The notes under the pieces were generated by a model that saw only the letters and a program-made list of their open reading frames with translations, searched no databases and had not been told where the DNA came from. Below, one piece after another: positions 19,221-27,623 of a stretch of DNA of 64,000 bases. Position numbers and translations under genes: made by a program. Source of the DNA: Ramlibacter ginsenosidimutans (GTDB lineage: Bacteria > Pseudomonadota > Gammaproteobacteria > Burkholderiales > Burkholderiaceae_C); NCBI RefSeq assembly GCF_016654015.1, contig NZ_JAEPWM010000001.1, positions 434,001 through 498,000 on the forward strand. Reading direction: 5' to 3'. How positions within the stretch are numbered: position 1 is the stretch's first letter; each line of letters begins with the position of its first letter.

Positions 19221-20306
19221 ATGCCCACCGGACTCCCCTCCCCACCCATCGAGCCCATGCTCGCGAAGATCGCCGACGCGATCCCGCAGGAGCCCGGCTT
19301 CCTGTTCGAGCCCAAGTGGGACGGCTTCCGCGCACTGGTCTTCCGCGGCGCCGAGCAGACCTACCTGCAGAGCCGCGACCTGCGCCCGCTGAACCGCTAC
19401 TTCCCCGAACTGGAGAAGGCGCTGCACGAGGCGCTGCCGCGCGGCTGCGTGCTCGATGGCGAGATCGTCATCGCCAACGCCCAGGGCCTCGACTTCGACG
19501 CGCTGCAGATGCGGCTGCATCCCGCCGCCTCGCGGGTCGCCAGGCTGTCGAAGGAAACGCCGGCGAGCTTCGTCGCCTTCGACCTGCTGGGCGCCGGGGG
19601 CAAGTCCACCATGGAACTGCCGCAGGCCGAGCGGCGCGCGCGGCTGGAGCGGCTGCTGGGCAAGGCCCAGCCGCCGCTGCACCTCACGCCCGTGACGCGC
19701 GACCGCGCGCAAGCCGAGGAGTGGCTGCAGAACTTTGAAGGCGCGGGCCTCGACGGCGTGGTGGCGAAGCTGGAGTCGGCGACGTACCAGCCAGGCAAGC
19801 GCGCGATGCTCAAGATCAAGCACGTGCGCAGCGCCGATTGCGTGGTGGCCGGCTTCCGCTGGTACAAGGAGCGCGACGACGCGGTGGGCTCCCTGCTGCT
19901 GGGCCTCTACGACGAGGCCGGCATGCTGCAACACGTGGGCGTGACCTCGTCCTTCACGATGGCCATGCGCGAGGAACTGGCGAAGGAACTGGAACCGCTG
20001 CGCAAGAACGCGCTGGCGGACCATCCCTGGCGCGACTGGGGCGGCGCGCAGGTGGGCGACGCGCAGCGCATGCCGGGCGCGCAGAGCCGCTGGAGCGGCG
20101 GCAAGGACCTGAGCTGGGAGCCGCTGCGGCCCGAACGCGTGTGCGAAGTCAAGTACGACCACCTGCAGGGCGACCGCTTCCGCCATGCCGCCGTGTTCCT
20201 GCGCTGGCGGCCCGACAAGCCGCCGCAGGACTGCCGCTACGACCAGCTGGAAGTGACCACGCCGTTCGAGCTGGCCAAGGTGTTCGGGGCGGGCCGGGCC
20301 TTGTAG
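19221..20306 (+). CDS. ATP-dependent DNA ligase (LigC-like)
   Basis: A 361-residue ligase with the adenylation motif EPKWDGFRAL (active-site K32), motif III/IIIa region CVLDGEIVIA, GLDGVVAKLESATYQPGK and motif V KRAMLKIKHVRSADC, followed by an OB-fold domain (GSLLLGLYDEAGMLQHVGVT onward) and the motif VCEVKYDHLQGDRFRHAAVF. It matches the short LigC ligases that join nicks in end-joining or base-excision repair, not LigB or LigA. A separate LigD polymerase domain lies 3.5 kb downstream on the other strand. It is divergent from ahcY across a 228-base riboswitch region. Confidence 0.93.
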   Translation: MPTGLPSPPIEPMLAKIADAIPQEPGFLFEPKWDGFRALVFRGAEQTYLQSRDLRPLNRYFPELEKALHEALPRGCVLDGEIVIANAQGLDFDALQMRLHPAASRVARLSKETPASFVAFDLLGAGGKSTMELPQAERRARLERLLGKAQPPLHLTPVTRDRAQAEEWLQNFEGAGLDGVVAKLESATYQPGKRAMLKIKHVRSADCVVAGFRWYKERDDAVGSLLLGLYDEAGMLQHVGVTSSFTMAMREELAKELEPLRKNALADHPWRDWGGAQVGDAQRMPGAQSRWSGGKDLSWEPLRPERVCEVKYDHLQGDRFRHAAVFLRWRPDKPPQDCRYDQLEVTTPFELAKVFGAGRAL

Positions 20307-20332
20307 GACGGCGTCGGCAGATTGGGCACGAA

Positions 20333-20351
20333 GCGGTGCGCTGCGCACCGC
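20333..20351. promoter_or_regulatory. Perfect 9+1+9 dyad (operator-like or hairpin)
   Basis: GCGGTGCGC, a central T and GCGCACCGC lie in the 102-base gap between the ligase gene and the DUF2231 gene. It has no T-run, so it may be an operator for the downstream pair or a structural element. Function unknown. Confidence 0.35.
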
Positions 20352-20408
20352 GCCGGCGGCGCGCGCGCGATGATCTCAGGTTGCATTTGTGGCAATACGG
20401 AGAACAGC

Positions 20409-20819
20409 ATGACGCTCTACCGGACGATCTTTCCCATCCCCATCGTCTGCTTCCTCGCTGCCCTGGTCAGCGACATCGGCTACGCATCCAGCGCCAACCT
20501 GCAGTACCTGCACTTTTCCGAATGGCTGATCGCCGCCGGCCTGGCCGTCGGGGCGCTCGTCGCGCTGGTGTTGCTGGTCGTCGTCGTCGCGAATTCTGCG
20601 ATGCGCACACGGCCCGGCTGGATGCACCTGGTGCTGTTCTATGCGGCCCTCGCGGTCGAACTCGTGAACGCGTTGGTGCACACCATCGACGGGTGGACCG
20701 CGGTGGTGTGGAACGGGATGATGCTGTCCGTCATCGGCACGATCCTCGCGCTGGCCGCCGCAGCGACCCTGCGCGCCGCACCGCTCGCCTGGACCGGCCA
20801 CCGGGAGGTGCGGGCATGA
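20409..20819 (+). CDS. DUF2231-type four-helix membrane protein
   Basis: A 136-residue integral membrane protein with about four hydrophobic segments: TIFPIPIVCFLAALVSDIGY, LIAAGLAVGALVALVLLVVV, WMHLVLFYAALAVELVNALV and MMLSVIGTILALAAAATLRA. The pattern resembles DUF2231, a family often paired with redox or sugar-oxidising proteins. A GGAG upstream supports the ATG at 20409. Its stop overlaps the next start as ATGA, so it should be co-expressed with the sorbosone-dehydrogenase-like lipoprotein. It might serve as a membrane or haem partner, which is inference. Confidence 0.75.
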   Translation: MTLYRTIFPIPIVCFLAALVSDIGYASSANLQYLHFSEWLIAAGLAVGALVALVLLVVVVANSAMRTRPGWMHLVLFYAALAVELVNALVHTIDGWTAVVWNGMMLSVIGTILALAAAATLRAAPLAWTGHREVRA

Positions 20820-22135
20820 AAGCACGCGTCTTCCTCCTCGCGTCCGCCACCTGCCTGCTGCTCGCCGCTTGCGGCAGCCGGCAGGACCTCGACAAGGCAA
20901 CGCAGTACGGCCCCGACCCGCAGCTGCCCGAGCCTTCGCGCGGCCTGTTGCCGCGCATGCGGGTGCCCAAGGTGATCGGCTGGGCCCAGGGCGAAACGCC
21001 GGCGGTGCCGCCAGGCTTTCGCATCGAGGCGATCGCCACCGGGCTGTCGAACCCGCGCAACGTCTACCCGCTTGCGAACGGCGACCTGCTGGTCATCGAG
21101 TCCAGGAAGACGGCGAAGGAACCGATCGAGCGTCCGAAGCGCCCGGTGATGGACTGGGTCGAAGCGCGCGCGCACGGCGGCAGCGGCGGCAACCAGCCGA
21201 GCAACCGCATCCTCCTGCTGCGCGACACCAACGGCGACGGCAAGCCGGATGCGCAGAGCGTGCTGATCGACCACCTCGACGCTCCCTTCGGCGTGGTGCT
21301 CGTCGGCGGCGCGCTCTACGTCGCCGACACCGACGCAATTCTCCGCTTCAACTTCAAGGCGGGAGACAGCGCGGTCGCCGGTCCGCCCACCAAGGTCATC
21401 GACCTGCCCGCGGGCCCGATCAACCACCACTGGACCAAGAGCCTGACGGCGAACGCCGACGGCTCGAAGCTCTATGTCGGAGTGGGATCGAACAGCAACG
21501 CCATGGAGCGCGGCGTCGAAGCGGAGACCAACCGCGCCGCGATCTGGGAAGTGGATCCGGCCACCGGCGCCTTCTCGGTGTTCGCGCACGGCCTGCGCAA
21601 CCCGAACGGCCTGACGTTCTACCCGGGCAGCGACGTGCTGTGGGCCGTCGTCAACGAGCGCGACGAACTCGGCCCCAACCTCGTTCCCGACTACATGACC
21701 TCGGTGAAGCGGGGCGCGTTCTACGGCTGGCCGTACAGCTACTGGGGACAGCACGAGGACCTGCGCGTGCGGCCGCAGCAGCCGGCGCTCGTCAAGGCCG
21801 CCATCAAGCCGGACTACGGGCTGAGCTCGCACGTCGCGCCGCTGGGCCTCGCGTTCTACACCGGCACCTCGTTTCCGGCGCAGTACCGAGGCGGCGCCTT
21901 CGTGGGCGAGCACGGCAGCTGGAACCGTCCGGAGCTGAACGGCTACAAGGTCGTCTTCATCCGCTTCGAGAACGGCCGCCCGGTGGGCCAGCCGCTGGAC
22001 TTCATCACCGGATTCGTGAAGGACGGCCAGGCGCGCGGGCGCCCGGTGGGCGTCGCCGTGGACCGGACCGGCGCGCTCATCGTCGCCGACGACGTCGGCA
22101 ATACCGTCTGGCGAGTGACCCCTGCGAGCCCCTGA
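20816..22135 (+). CDS. Sorbosone/PQQ-dependent sugar dehydrogenase-like lipoprotein
   Basis: A 439-residue beta-propeller protein. The N-terminus MKARVFLLASATCLLLAACG is a lipoprotein signal with lipobox LAAC, placing it in the periplasm on a membrane. Propeller motifs include GLSNPRNVYPLANGDLLVIE, ILLLRDTNGDGKPDAQSVLI, INHHWTKSLTANADGSKLYV, HGLRNPNGLTFYPG and FVGEHGSWNRPELNGYKVVF, matching the sorbosone dehydrogenase/TrAA12 family that may bind PQQ. No cytochrome c CXXCH is present, so electrons would need another acceptor. The substrate is unknown. Confidence 0.88.
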   Translation: MKARVFLLASATCLLLAACGSRQDLDKATQYGPDPQLPEPSRGLLPRMRVPKVIGWAQGETPAVPPGFRIEAIATGLSNPRNVYPLANGDLLVIESRKTAKEPIERPKRPVMDWVEARAHGGSGGNQPSNRILLLRDTNGDGKPDAQSVLIDHLDAPFGVVLVGGALYVADTDAILRFNFKAGDSAVAGPPTKVIDLPAGPINHHWTKSLTANADGSKLYVGVGSNSNAMERGVEAETNRAAIWEVDPATGAFSVFAHGLRNPNGLTFYPGSDVLWAVVNERDELGPNLVPDYMTSVKRGAFYGWPYSYWGQHEDLRVRPQQPALVKAAIKPDYGLSSHVAPLGLAFYTGTSFPAQYRGGAFVGEHGSWNRPELNGYKVVFIRFENGRPVGQPLDFITGFVKDGQARGRPVGVAVDRTGALIVADDVGNTVWRVTPASP

Positions 22136-22161
22136 CGCCGGTCTGGGCCTACGATGCGGGG

Positions 22162-23397
22162 ATGGCTGACGTCACCCCGCTCACCACCCAGTGCTGCATC
22201 GCCGGCGGCGGCCCCGCCGGCCTGATGCTCGGCTTCCTGCTCGCCCGCGCGGGCGTGGACGTGATCGTGCTGGAGAAGCACAAGGACTTCCTGCGCGACT
22301 TCCGCGGCGACACGATCCATCCTTCCACGCTGACCATCCTGCAGGACCTGGGCCTGCTCGAGGAATTCCTGAAGCTGCCGCACGACGAGATCAGCGAGCT
22401 CAGCGGCGACGTGTACGGCACCGTGGTCACGCTTGCGGACTTCCGCCACGTGCCGGCGCCGCGGCCCTTCCTGGTGCTGGTGCCGCAATGGGACTTCCTG
22501 GACTTCATCGCCGACCACGCGCGCAGGCTGCCGCGCTTCCACCTGCTGATGGAGACCAAGGCGGAACGCGTCGTCGAGGAGAACGGCCGCATCGTCGGCG
22601 TCGAAGTGAGCCAGGGCGAGCGCCGCTTTCGCATCGCTTGCGACCTCCTCGTCGCCGCCGACGGCCGCCACACGACCATCCGCGAGAGCGCGGGGCTGCA
22701 GGTGAACGACATCGGTGCGCCGATCGACGTGCTGTGGTTCCGCGTGCCGCGCGACGCCGAGCGGCACCCGAGCCGCACGGGCGGCATCCTGCGCCCCGGC
22801 GCGATGCTGGTGATGCTCGATCGCAGCAGCTACTGGCAATGCGCTTTCGTGATCCCGAAAGGCTCCATGGACAAGCTGCAGGCCGAAGGGCTGCAGCGTT
22901 TCCGCGAACGCATCGCCGCCGTCGCCCCCTTCCTCACGCCGGAACTCCAGGCGCTCGCGAGCTGGGACGACATCAAGCTGCTGGGCGTGCAGATCACCGA
23001 CCTGCCGCACTGGTCGCGCCCGGGCCTGCTGTGCATCGGCGATGCGGCGCATGCGATGTCGCCGGTGGGCGGCGTGGGCATCAACCTGGCGATCCAGGAT
23101 GCCGTCGCCGCCGCCAACCTGCTGGCCGACCCGCTGCGCGAGGGTCGCCTCACCACCCACGACCTCGAGCGCGTGCAGAAGCGGCGCCGCTGGGCCGCTC
23201 GCGTGACCCAGCGTGCGCAAGTCGCCGTGCAGGACGAAGTGCTCTCGCCGGTGCTCGCGCGCCAGGATGCGCCGCAGGCGCCGCCCCTGGCCGTGCGGAT
23301 GCTGCAGCGCTTTCCGCGGCTGCGCCGCCTTCCCGCGCGGCTGGTGGGCATCGGCGTGCGGCCGGAGCGCGTCGAGACCGGCCCCGCGCACGGATGA
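22162..23397 (+). CDS. FAD-dependent monooxygenase (PHBH/UbiH fold)
   Basis: A 411-residue flavoprotein. The FAD-binding GxGxxG is CCIAGGGPAGLMLGFLLARA, the DG motif is LLVAADGRHTTIRESAG, and the second FAD motif is LLCIGDAAHAMSPVGGVGIN. These three define group A aromatic hydroxylases. The N-terminal substrate region LRDFRGDTIHPSTLTILQDL resembles uncharacterised FAD monooxygenases rather than UbiH itself. The substrate cannot be told. The arfB gene overlaps its stop by ATGA (23394-23397). Confidence 0.9.
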   Translation: MADVTPLTTQCCIAGGGPAGLMLGFLLARAGVDVIVLEKHKDFLRDFRGDTIHPSTLTILQDLGLLEEFLKLPHDEISELSGDVYGTVVTLADFRHVPAPRPFLVLVPQWDFLDFIADHARRLPRFHLLMETKAERVVEENGRIVGVEVSQGERRFRIACDLLVAADGRHTTIRESAGLQVNDIGAPIDVLWFRVPRDAERHPSRTGGILRPGAMLVMLDRSSYWQCAFVIPKGSMDKLQAEGLQRFRERIAAVAPFLTPELQALASWDDIKLLGVQITDLPHWSRPGLLCIGDAAHAMSPVGGVGINLAIQDAVAAANLLADPLREGRLTTHDLERVQKRRRWAARVTQRAQVAVQDEVLSPVLARQDAPQAPPLAVRMLQRFPRLRRLPARLVGIGVRPERVETGPAHG

Positions 23398-23795
23398 TGG
23401 CCTCGCTGCTGCGCGAAGACGAAGTCGAATTCAGCGCCATGCGCGCCCAGGGACCGGGCGGGCAGAACGTCAACAAGGTGTCCAGCGCGGTGCACCTGCG
23501 CTTCGACATCCGCGCGTCCTCGCTGCCGGCGCACGTGAAGGAGAAGCTGCTCGCGCTGCCGGGCCGGCGCGTGACCAAGGACGGCGTGCTCGTGCTCAAG
23601 GCGCAGACGGCCCGCAGCCAGGACCAGAACAAGGCGCTGGCGCTGGAACGCCTGGAGGAGATCGTGGCGGAAGCCGCGCACGTGGAGACCGTGCGCAGGC
23701 CAACGAAGCCGACTTACGGCTCGAAGCAGCGGCGACTGAAGGAGAAGTCGGTGCGCGCCCAGGTGAAGGCCAATCGCGGCCGGGTCGAGGACTGA
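23394..23795 (+). CDS. arfB: Alternative ribosome-rescue factor ArfB (peptidyl-tRNA hydrolase, YaeJ type)
   Basis: A 133-residue release-factor-like protein. The catalytic GGQ is in AMRAQGPGGQNVNKVSSAVH, and the C-terminal basic tail KPTYGSKQRRLKEKSVRAQV KANRGRVED is the part that enters the empty mRNA channel of stalled ribosomes. It frees nascent chains when no stop codon is in the A site. Length is near the 140 of E. coli. The ATG at 23394 overlaps the monooxygenase stop; ATG 23397 is the alternative. Confidence 0.95.
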   Translation: MMASLLREDEVEFSAMRAQGPGGQNVNKVSSAVHLRFDIRASSLPAHVKEKLLALPGRRVTKDGVLVLKAQTARSQDQNKALALERLEEIVAEAAHVETVRRPTKPTYGSKQRRLKEKSVRAQVKANRGRVED

Positions 23796-23807
23796 AGGCA
23801 GCCGTCC

Positions 23808-25043
23808 TCAGGACGGCTTGTCGGTCTTGGTTTTCGGCCGCAGGCGCGCGGGCACGTGTTCGAGATTGATGCGGACGCGGTAGGACAGCGAAGAGCTGCC
23901 CCGCATGCGATCGACCAGCACGTCGGCGGGCTCCAGGTGCGCAGCAGCCTTGGGATGCTTTGCTTTCCAGGCATCGGCGGCGGCGATGGCCTCGGCTTCC
24001 CGCTGCGTGTGCGCGATCTCGATCAGCGGCTTCTTCACCCGGCTCGCCGTCGACGGCGGCGCGCGGCGCGGCTCGTCCGCACCCTTGCGGTAGTGCGGCG
24101 GCCAGGGCGCGTCGCCCTGCCCTTCGGCCTCGTGGCGGCGCGACAGTTCCAGCAGCGGCTCCAGCGAACAGGGCTTGGCATCGATCTCCGCGTGCGGATC
24201 GCCGATGCGGGCGAAGCGCGACGGCATCGTGTGCAGCGTGAAGTCCGCAGGGTTGCACTGCGCCAGCTCGCGCCAATGCAGCGGGGCGGACACGCGCGCA
24301 TCGGGCTTCGGGCGCACCGAGTAAGCCGAGGCGACGGTGCGGTCCTTCGCGTTCTGGTTGTAGTCGACGAAGACGCCCTGCCGCTCCTCCTTCCACCACT
24401 TGCTGGTGGCGAGACCCGGTGCGCGTCGTTCCACTTCGCGCGCCAGCGCCAGCGCCGCGCGCCGCACCTCGTCGAAGGTCCAGCGCGGCTGGATGCGCAC
24501 CAGCACGTGCAGGCCGCGCGAGCCCGAGGTCTTGGGCCAGCCCTTCAGGCCCAGTTCGGTCAGCAGTTCGTGCACCACTCCGGCGACCTGCACGATCTGC
24601 GGCCACTCGACGCCGGGCACCGGGTCCAGGTCCACCCGAAGCTCGTCGGGATGGTCCAGGTCTTCCGCGCGCACCGGATGCGGGTGCAGCTCCAGGCAGG
24701 CGAGATTGGCCATCCAGGCCAGGTCCGCGGCGTGGCGCGGCACCACTTCCTCGGCGCTGCGTCCCGAGGGGAAACGGATCTCCGCCACCTCCAGCCAGTC
24801 CGGCCGCTTCGCCGGTGCGCGCTTCTGGAAGAAGAACTCGTCCGCGATCCCGTTCGGGTAGCGCACCAGGACGCAGGGCCGGCCGCCCGCGCCGCGCAGC
24901 GCCCCGTCCGCGACCGCCAGGTAATAGTTCACGAGGTCCAGCTTGCGCACACCCGCCTCCGGGATCAGCAGCTTGTCCGGGTGCGTCACCAGCACCTTGC
25001 GGCCGCCAATCTCCAGCGTCACCTCGTCCTTTGCCTGCGCCAT
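23808..25043 (-). CDS. LigD-type DNA polymerase/primase domain protein (stand-alone)
   Basis: A 411-residue member of the archaeo-eukaryotic primase family found as the polymerase domain of bacterial NHEJ LigD. Catalytic acids are in LRVDLDPVPGVEW (D138, D140), and the nucleotide-binding SGSRGLHV follows at about 173. VNYYLAVA, GVFVDYNQNAKDRTVASAYS and APLHWREL are further family blocks. No ligase or phosphoesterase domain is attached; a C-terminal tail of about 110 residues is Lys/Arg-rich. A separate LigC-like ligase lies at 19221. It converges on arfB with a 12-base gap and is divergent from prfC. Confidence 0.93.
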   Translation of the reverse strand: MAQAKDEVTLEIGGRKVLVTHPDKLLIPEAGVRKLDLVNYYLAVADGALRGAGGRPCVLVRYPNGIADEFFFQKRAPAKRPDWLEVAEIRFPSGRSAEEVVPRHAADLAWMANLACLELHPHPVRAEDLDHPDELRVDLDPVPGVEWPQIVQVAGVVHELLTELGLKGWPKTSGSRGLHVLVRIQPRWTFDEVRRAALALAREVERRAPGLATSKWWKEERQGVFVDYNQNAKDRTVASAYSVRPKPDARVSAPLHWRELAQCNPADFTLHTMPSRFARIGDPHAEIDAKPCSLEPLLELSRRHEAEGQGDAPWPPHYRKGADEPRRAPPSTASRVKKPLIEIAHTQREAEAIAAADAWKAKHPKAAAHLEPADVLVDRMRGSSSLSYRVRINLEHVPARLRPKTKTDKPS

Positions 25044-25118
25044 GGGAACAAAGTACACCGGCGTGGGACAATACGGGGTCAGACACGGCCGTGCGTGCAG
25101 CGCGGCAGTCCTGTCATG

Positions 25119-25142
25119 GCGGCCATGCTCCAGCATGGCCGC
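25119..25142. promoter_or_regulatory. Perfect 11+2+11 palindrome upstream of prfC
   Basis: GCGGCCATGCT, CC, AGCATGGCCGC. The dyad ends nine bases before the GGAG of prfC and lies in the 118-base spacer to the divergent LigD-polymerase gene. It could be a regulator site or a leader hairpin next to the ribosome-binding site. Confidence 0.45.
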
Positions 25143-25161
25143 GTGCTTTCCGGAGTCTTCT

Positions 25162-26802
25162 TTGTCCGCATCGCCCCTGGCCGCCGAAGTCCGGCGCCGC
25201 CGCACCTTCGCCATCATCTCCCACCCCGACGCGGGCAAGACCACGTTGACGGAGAAGCTGCTGCTGTTCTCCGGCGCGATCCAGATCGCCGGCGCCGTCA
25301 AGGGCCGCAAGGCCTCGCGCCACGCGACCTCGGACTGGATGGAGATCGAGAAGCAGCGCGGCATATCGGTCGCCTCGTCCGTGATGCAGATGCTGTACCG
25401 CGACCACGTCATCAACCTGCTGGACACGCCGGGCCACAAGGACTTCTCCGAAGACACCTACCGCGTGCTGACGGCGGTGGACGCGGCGCTGATGGTGATC
25501 GACGCGGCCAACGGCGTGGAAGCGCAGACGCGCCGACTGATCGAGGTCTGCCGCCAGCGCGACACGCCCATCATCACCTTCGTCAACAAGATGGACCGCG
25601 AGGTGCGCGAGCCGCTCGACATCCTCGACGAGGTCGAGCGCGAGCTGGGCATGCCTTGCGTGCCCATGACGTGGCCGGTCGGCAAGGGCAAGCTGTTCGG
25701 CGGCATCATGAACCTGCGCAAGCAGGCGATGACGGTGTTCGAGTCCGGCAGCGAGCGCCGGCCCGAGGAGTTCGACACGCTGCCGCTGGCCGACGCCGCG
25801 CAGCTGCGGCAGCGCTTCGGCGTCGAATACGACGCGGCCGCGGAAAGCATGGAGCTGGCCGCCGGCGCCTCGCCGGAATGGGACCATGCGGCCTTCCTCG
25901 CGGCAAAGCAGACGCCGGTGTTCTTCGGCTCGGCCGTCAACAATTTCGGCGTGATGGAAGTGCTGGACGCACTGGTGGACCTGGCGCCCGCGCCGCAGCC
26001 GCGCAAGAGCACGGCGACGGTGAACCGGCAGCCGGTGGAACGCATCATCGAGCCCGACGACCCGGCTTTCTCCGGCGTCGTGTTCAAGGTGCAGGCCAAC
26101 ATGGATCCCTCGCACCGCGACCGCATCGCCTTCGTGCGCATGGCCTCGGGCAAGTACACGCCCGGCATGAAGCTCAAGGTGCAGCGCACGGCCAAGGAGC
26201 TGCGGCCCACCTCCGTCGTCACCTTCCTGTCGCAGCGGCGCGAGGCGGTCGACGAGGCCTATGCCGGCGACATCATCGGATTCACCACGCACGGCGGCGT
26301 GCAGCTGGGCGACACCATCACCGACGGCTCCGTCAACCTGCAGTACACGGGCCTGCCCTTCTTCGCGCCGGAGCTGTTCCAGGTGGTGGTGCTGAAGAAT
26401 CCGCTGCGCACCAAGCAGTTGCAGCAGGGCCTGGCGCAGCTCGGCGAAGAAGGCGCGATCCAGGTGTTCCGTCCGCACGTGGGCGGCCCCATGCTGCTCG
26501 GTGCGGTCGGCCAGCTGCAGTTCGAGGTGGTGCAGCACCGGCTGAAGACCGAGTACGACTGCGACGTGCGGCTGGAAAGCTGCCCCTACACGGGCGCCCG
26601 TTGGATCACCGCCGACACGCCGGCGGAACTGAAGGCCTTCACGGATGCCTACCCGCAGCGGCTGGCGCTCGACGCCGCCAATGCGCTCGCCTTCCTGTGC
26701 ACCTCGCCGTACGACGTGCGGCTGGCGCAGGAGCGCTTCCCCAAGATCCACTTCCACCTGCTGCGCGAGCACGCGGGCCTGGCCCTGCAGAACGCCGGCT
26801 GA
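25162..26802 (+). CDS. prfC: Peptide chain release factor 3
   Basis: A 546-residue translational GTPase that recycles RF1/RF2 from the ribosome after termination. G1 is HPDAGKTTLTEKLL, G2 lies in EIEKQRGISVASSV, G3 is LLDTPGHKDFSEDT and G4 is TFVNKMDRE. Domains II and III follow to the C-terminus LLREHAGLALQNAG. I choose the TTG at 25162 because GGAG sits six bases ahead of it and homology starts at RRRRTFAIIS; an ATG at 25135 would overlap the palindrome. TTG may hold expression low. Confidence 0.95.
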   Translation: MSASPLAAEVRRRRTFAIISHPDAGKTTLTEKLLLFSGAIQIAGAVKGRKASRHATSDWMEIEKQRGISVASSVMQMLYRDHVINLLDTPGHKDFSEDTYRVLTAVDAALMVIDAANGVEAQTRRLIEVCRQRDTPIITFVNKMDREVREPLDILDEVERELGMPCVPMTWPVGKGKLFGGIMNLRKQAMTVFESGSERRPEEFDTLPLADAAQLRQRFGVEYDAAAESMELAAGASPEWDHAAFLAAKQTPVFFGSAVNNFGVMEVLDALVDLAPAPQPRKSTATVNRQPVERIIEPDDPAFSGVVFKVQANMDPSHRDRIAFVRMASGKYTPGMKLKVQRTAKELRPTSVVTFLSQRREAVDEAYAGDIIGFTTHGGVQLGDTITDGSVNLQYTGLPFFAPELFQVVVLKNPLRTKQLQQGLAQLGEEGAIQVFRPHVGGPMLLGAVGQLQFEVVQHRLKTEYDCDVRLESCPYTGARWITADTPAELKAFTDAYPQRLALDAANALAFLCTSPYDVRLAQERFPKIHFHLLREHAGLALQNAG

Positions 26803-27617
26803 TGCGCAGCGGCACGGCTTCGATGCAGCCGCTGGCGTCGTGGCCCGCGGCGGCGCGCGCAGGGCTGGTCGGTGTGCTGACCGACATCGACGACACGCTC
26901 ACGACCGAGGGCCGCATCACCGGCGATGCCTTGCAGGCGCTCGGCGATCTCGCGCGCGCCGGACTGCACGTGATCCCGATCACGGGCCGACCGGTCGGCT
27001 GGAGCGAGCCCTTCGCGCTCGCGTGGCCCGTGGACGGCATCGTGGCGGAGAACGGCGCAGTCGCCCTCGCGCGTACGCCGCCGGCGGGCGCGCTGCGCAA
27101 GCTGTACCAGCAGGATGCGGCGGAGCGCGCCGCCAACTGCGTGCGCATGCAGCAGGTGGCGCAACGCATCCTGCGCGAGGTGCCGGGCGCCACGCTGGCG
27201 CGCGACAGCGCCGGGCGCGAGACCGACATCGCGATCGACCACTCCGAGTTCGCGCACCTGCCGCCCGAAGCCGTCGCGCAGGTCGTCGCCCTGATGCGGG
27301 CCGAAGGCATGAACGCCACCGTCAGCTCGATCCACATCAACGGCTGGTACGGCGCCCACGACAAGCTGGCGGGCGCGCGCTGGGCAGTCCGCGAACTGCT
27401 GGGCCGCGATCTCGACGCGGAGCTGGCGCGCTGGGTCTATGTCGGCGACTCGACCAACGACGTGCTGATGTTCCAGCATTTCCCGCACAGCGTGGGCGTC
27501 GCGAACATCCGTCGCTTCGAGACGCAGCTCGCGCACAAGCCCGCGTATGTCACCGGCGGCGAGCGGGGCGCGGGTTTCGCGCAGGTGGCACAGGCCATCC
27601 TCGCCGCACGGCGCTAG
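26802..27617 (+). CDS. HAD-family hydrolase (HAD-IIB phosphatase)
   Basis: A 271-residue phosphatase of the Cof-like HAD-IIB class. Motif I is GVLTDIDDTLTTEGRI with the nucleophile Asp, motif II is HVIPITGRPVGWSEPFAL, and the motif IV region is WVYVGDSTNDVLMFQHF. A cap domain lies between (GIVAENGAVALARTPP onward). Likely substrates are sugar phosphates; specificity is not visible. The ATG at 26802 overlaps the prfC stop by one base. A second ATG at 26823 is possible. Confidence 0.9.
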   Translation: MRSGTASMQPLASWPAAARAGLVGVLTDIDDTLTTEGRITGDALQALGDLARAGLHVIPITGRPVGWSEPFALAWPVDGIVAENGAVALARTPPAGALRKLYQQDAAERAANCVRMQQVAQRILREVPGATLARDSAGRETDIAIDHSEFAHLPPEAVAQVVALMRAEGMNATVSSIHINGWYGAHDKLAGARWAVRELLGRDLDAELARWVYVGDSTNDVLMFQHFPHSVGVANIRRFETQLAHKPAYVTGGERGAGFAQVAQAILAARR

Positions 27618-27623
27618 CTGCGT

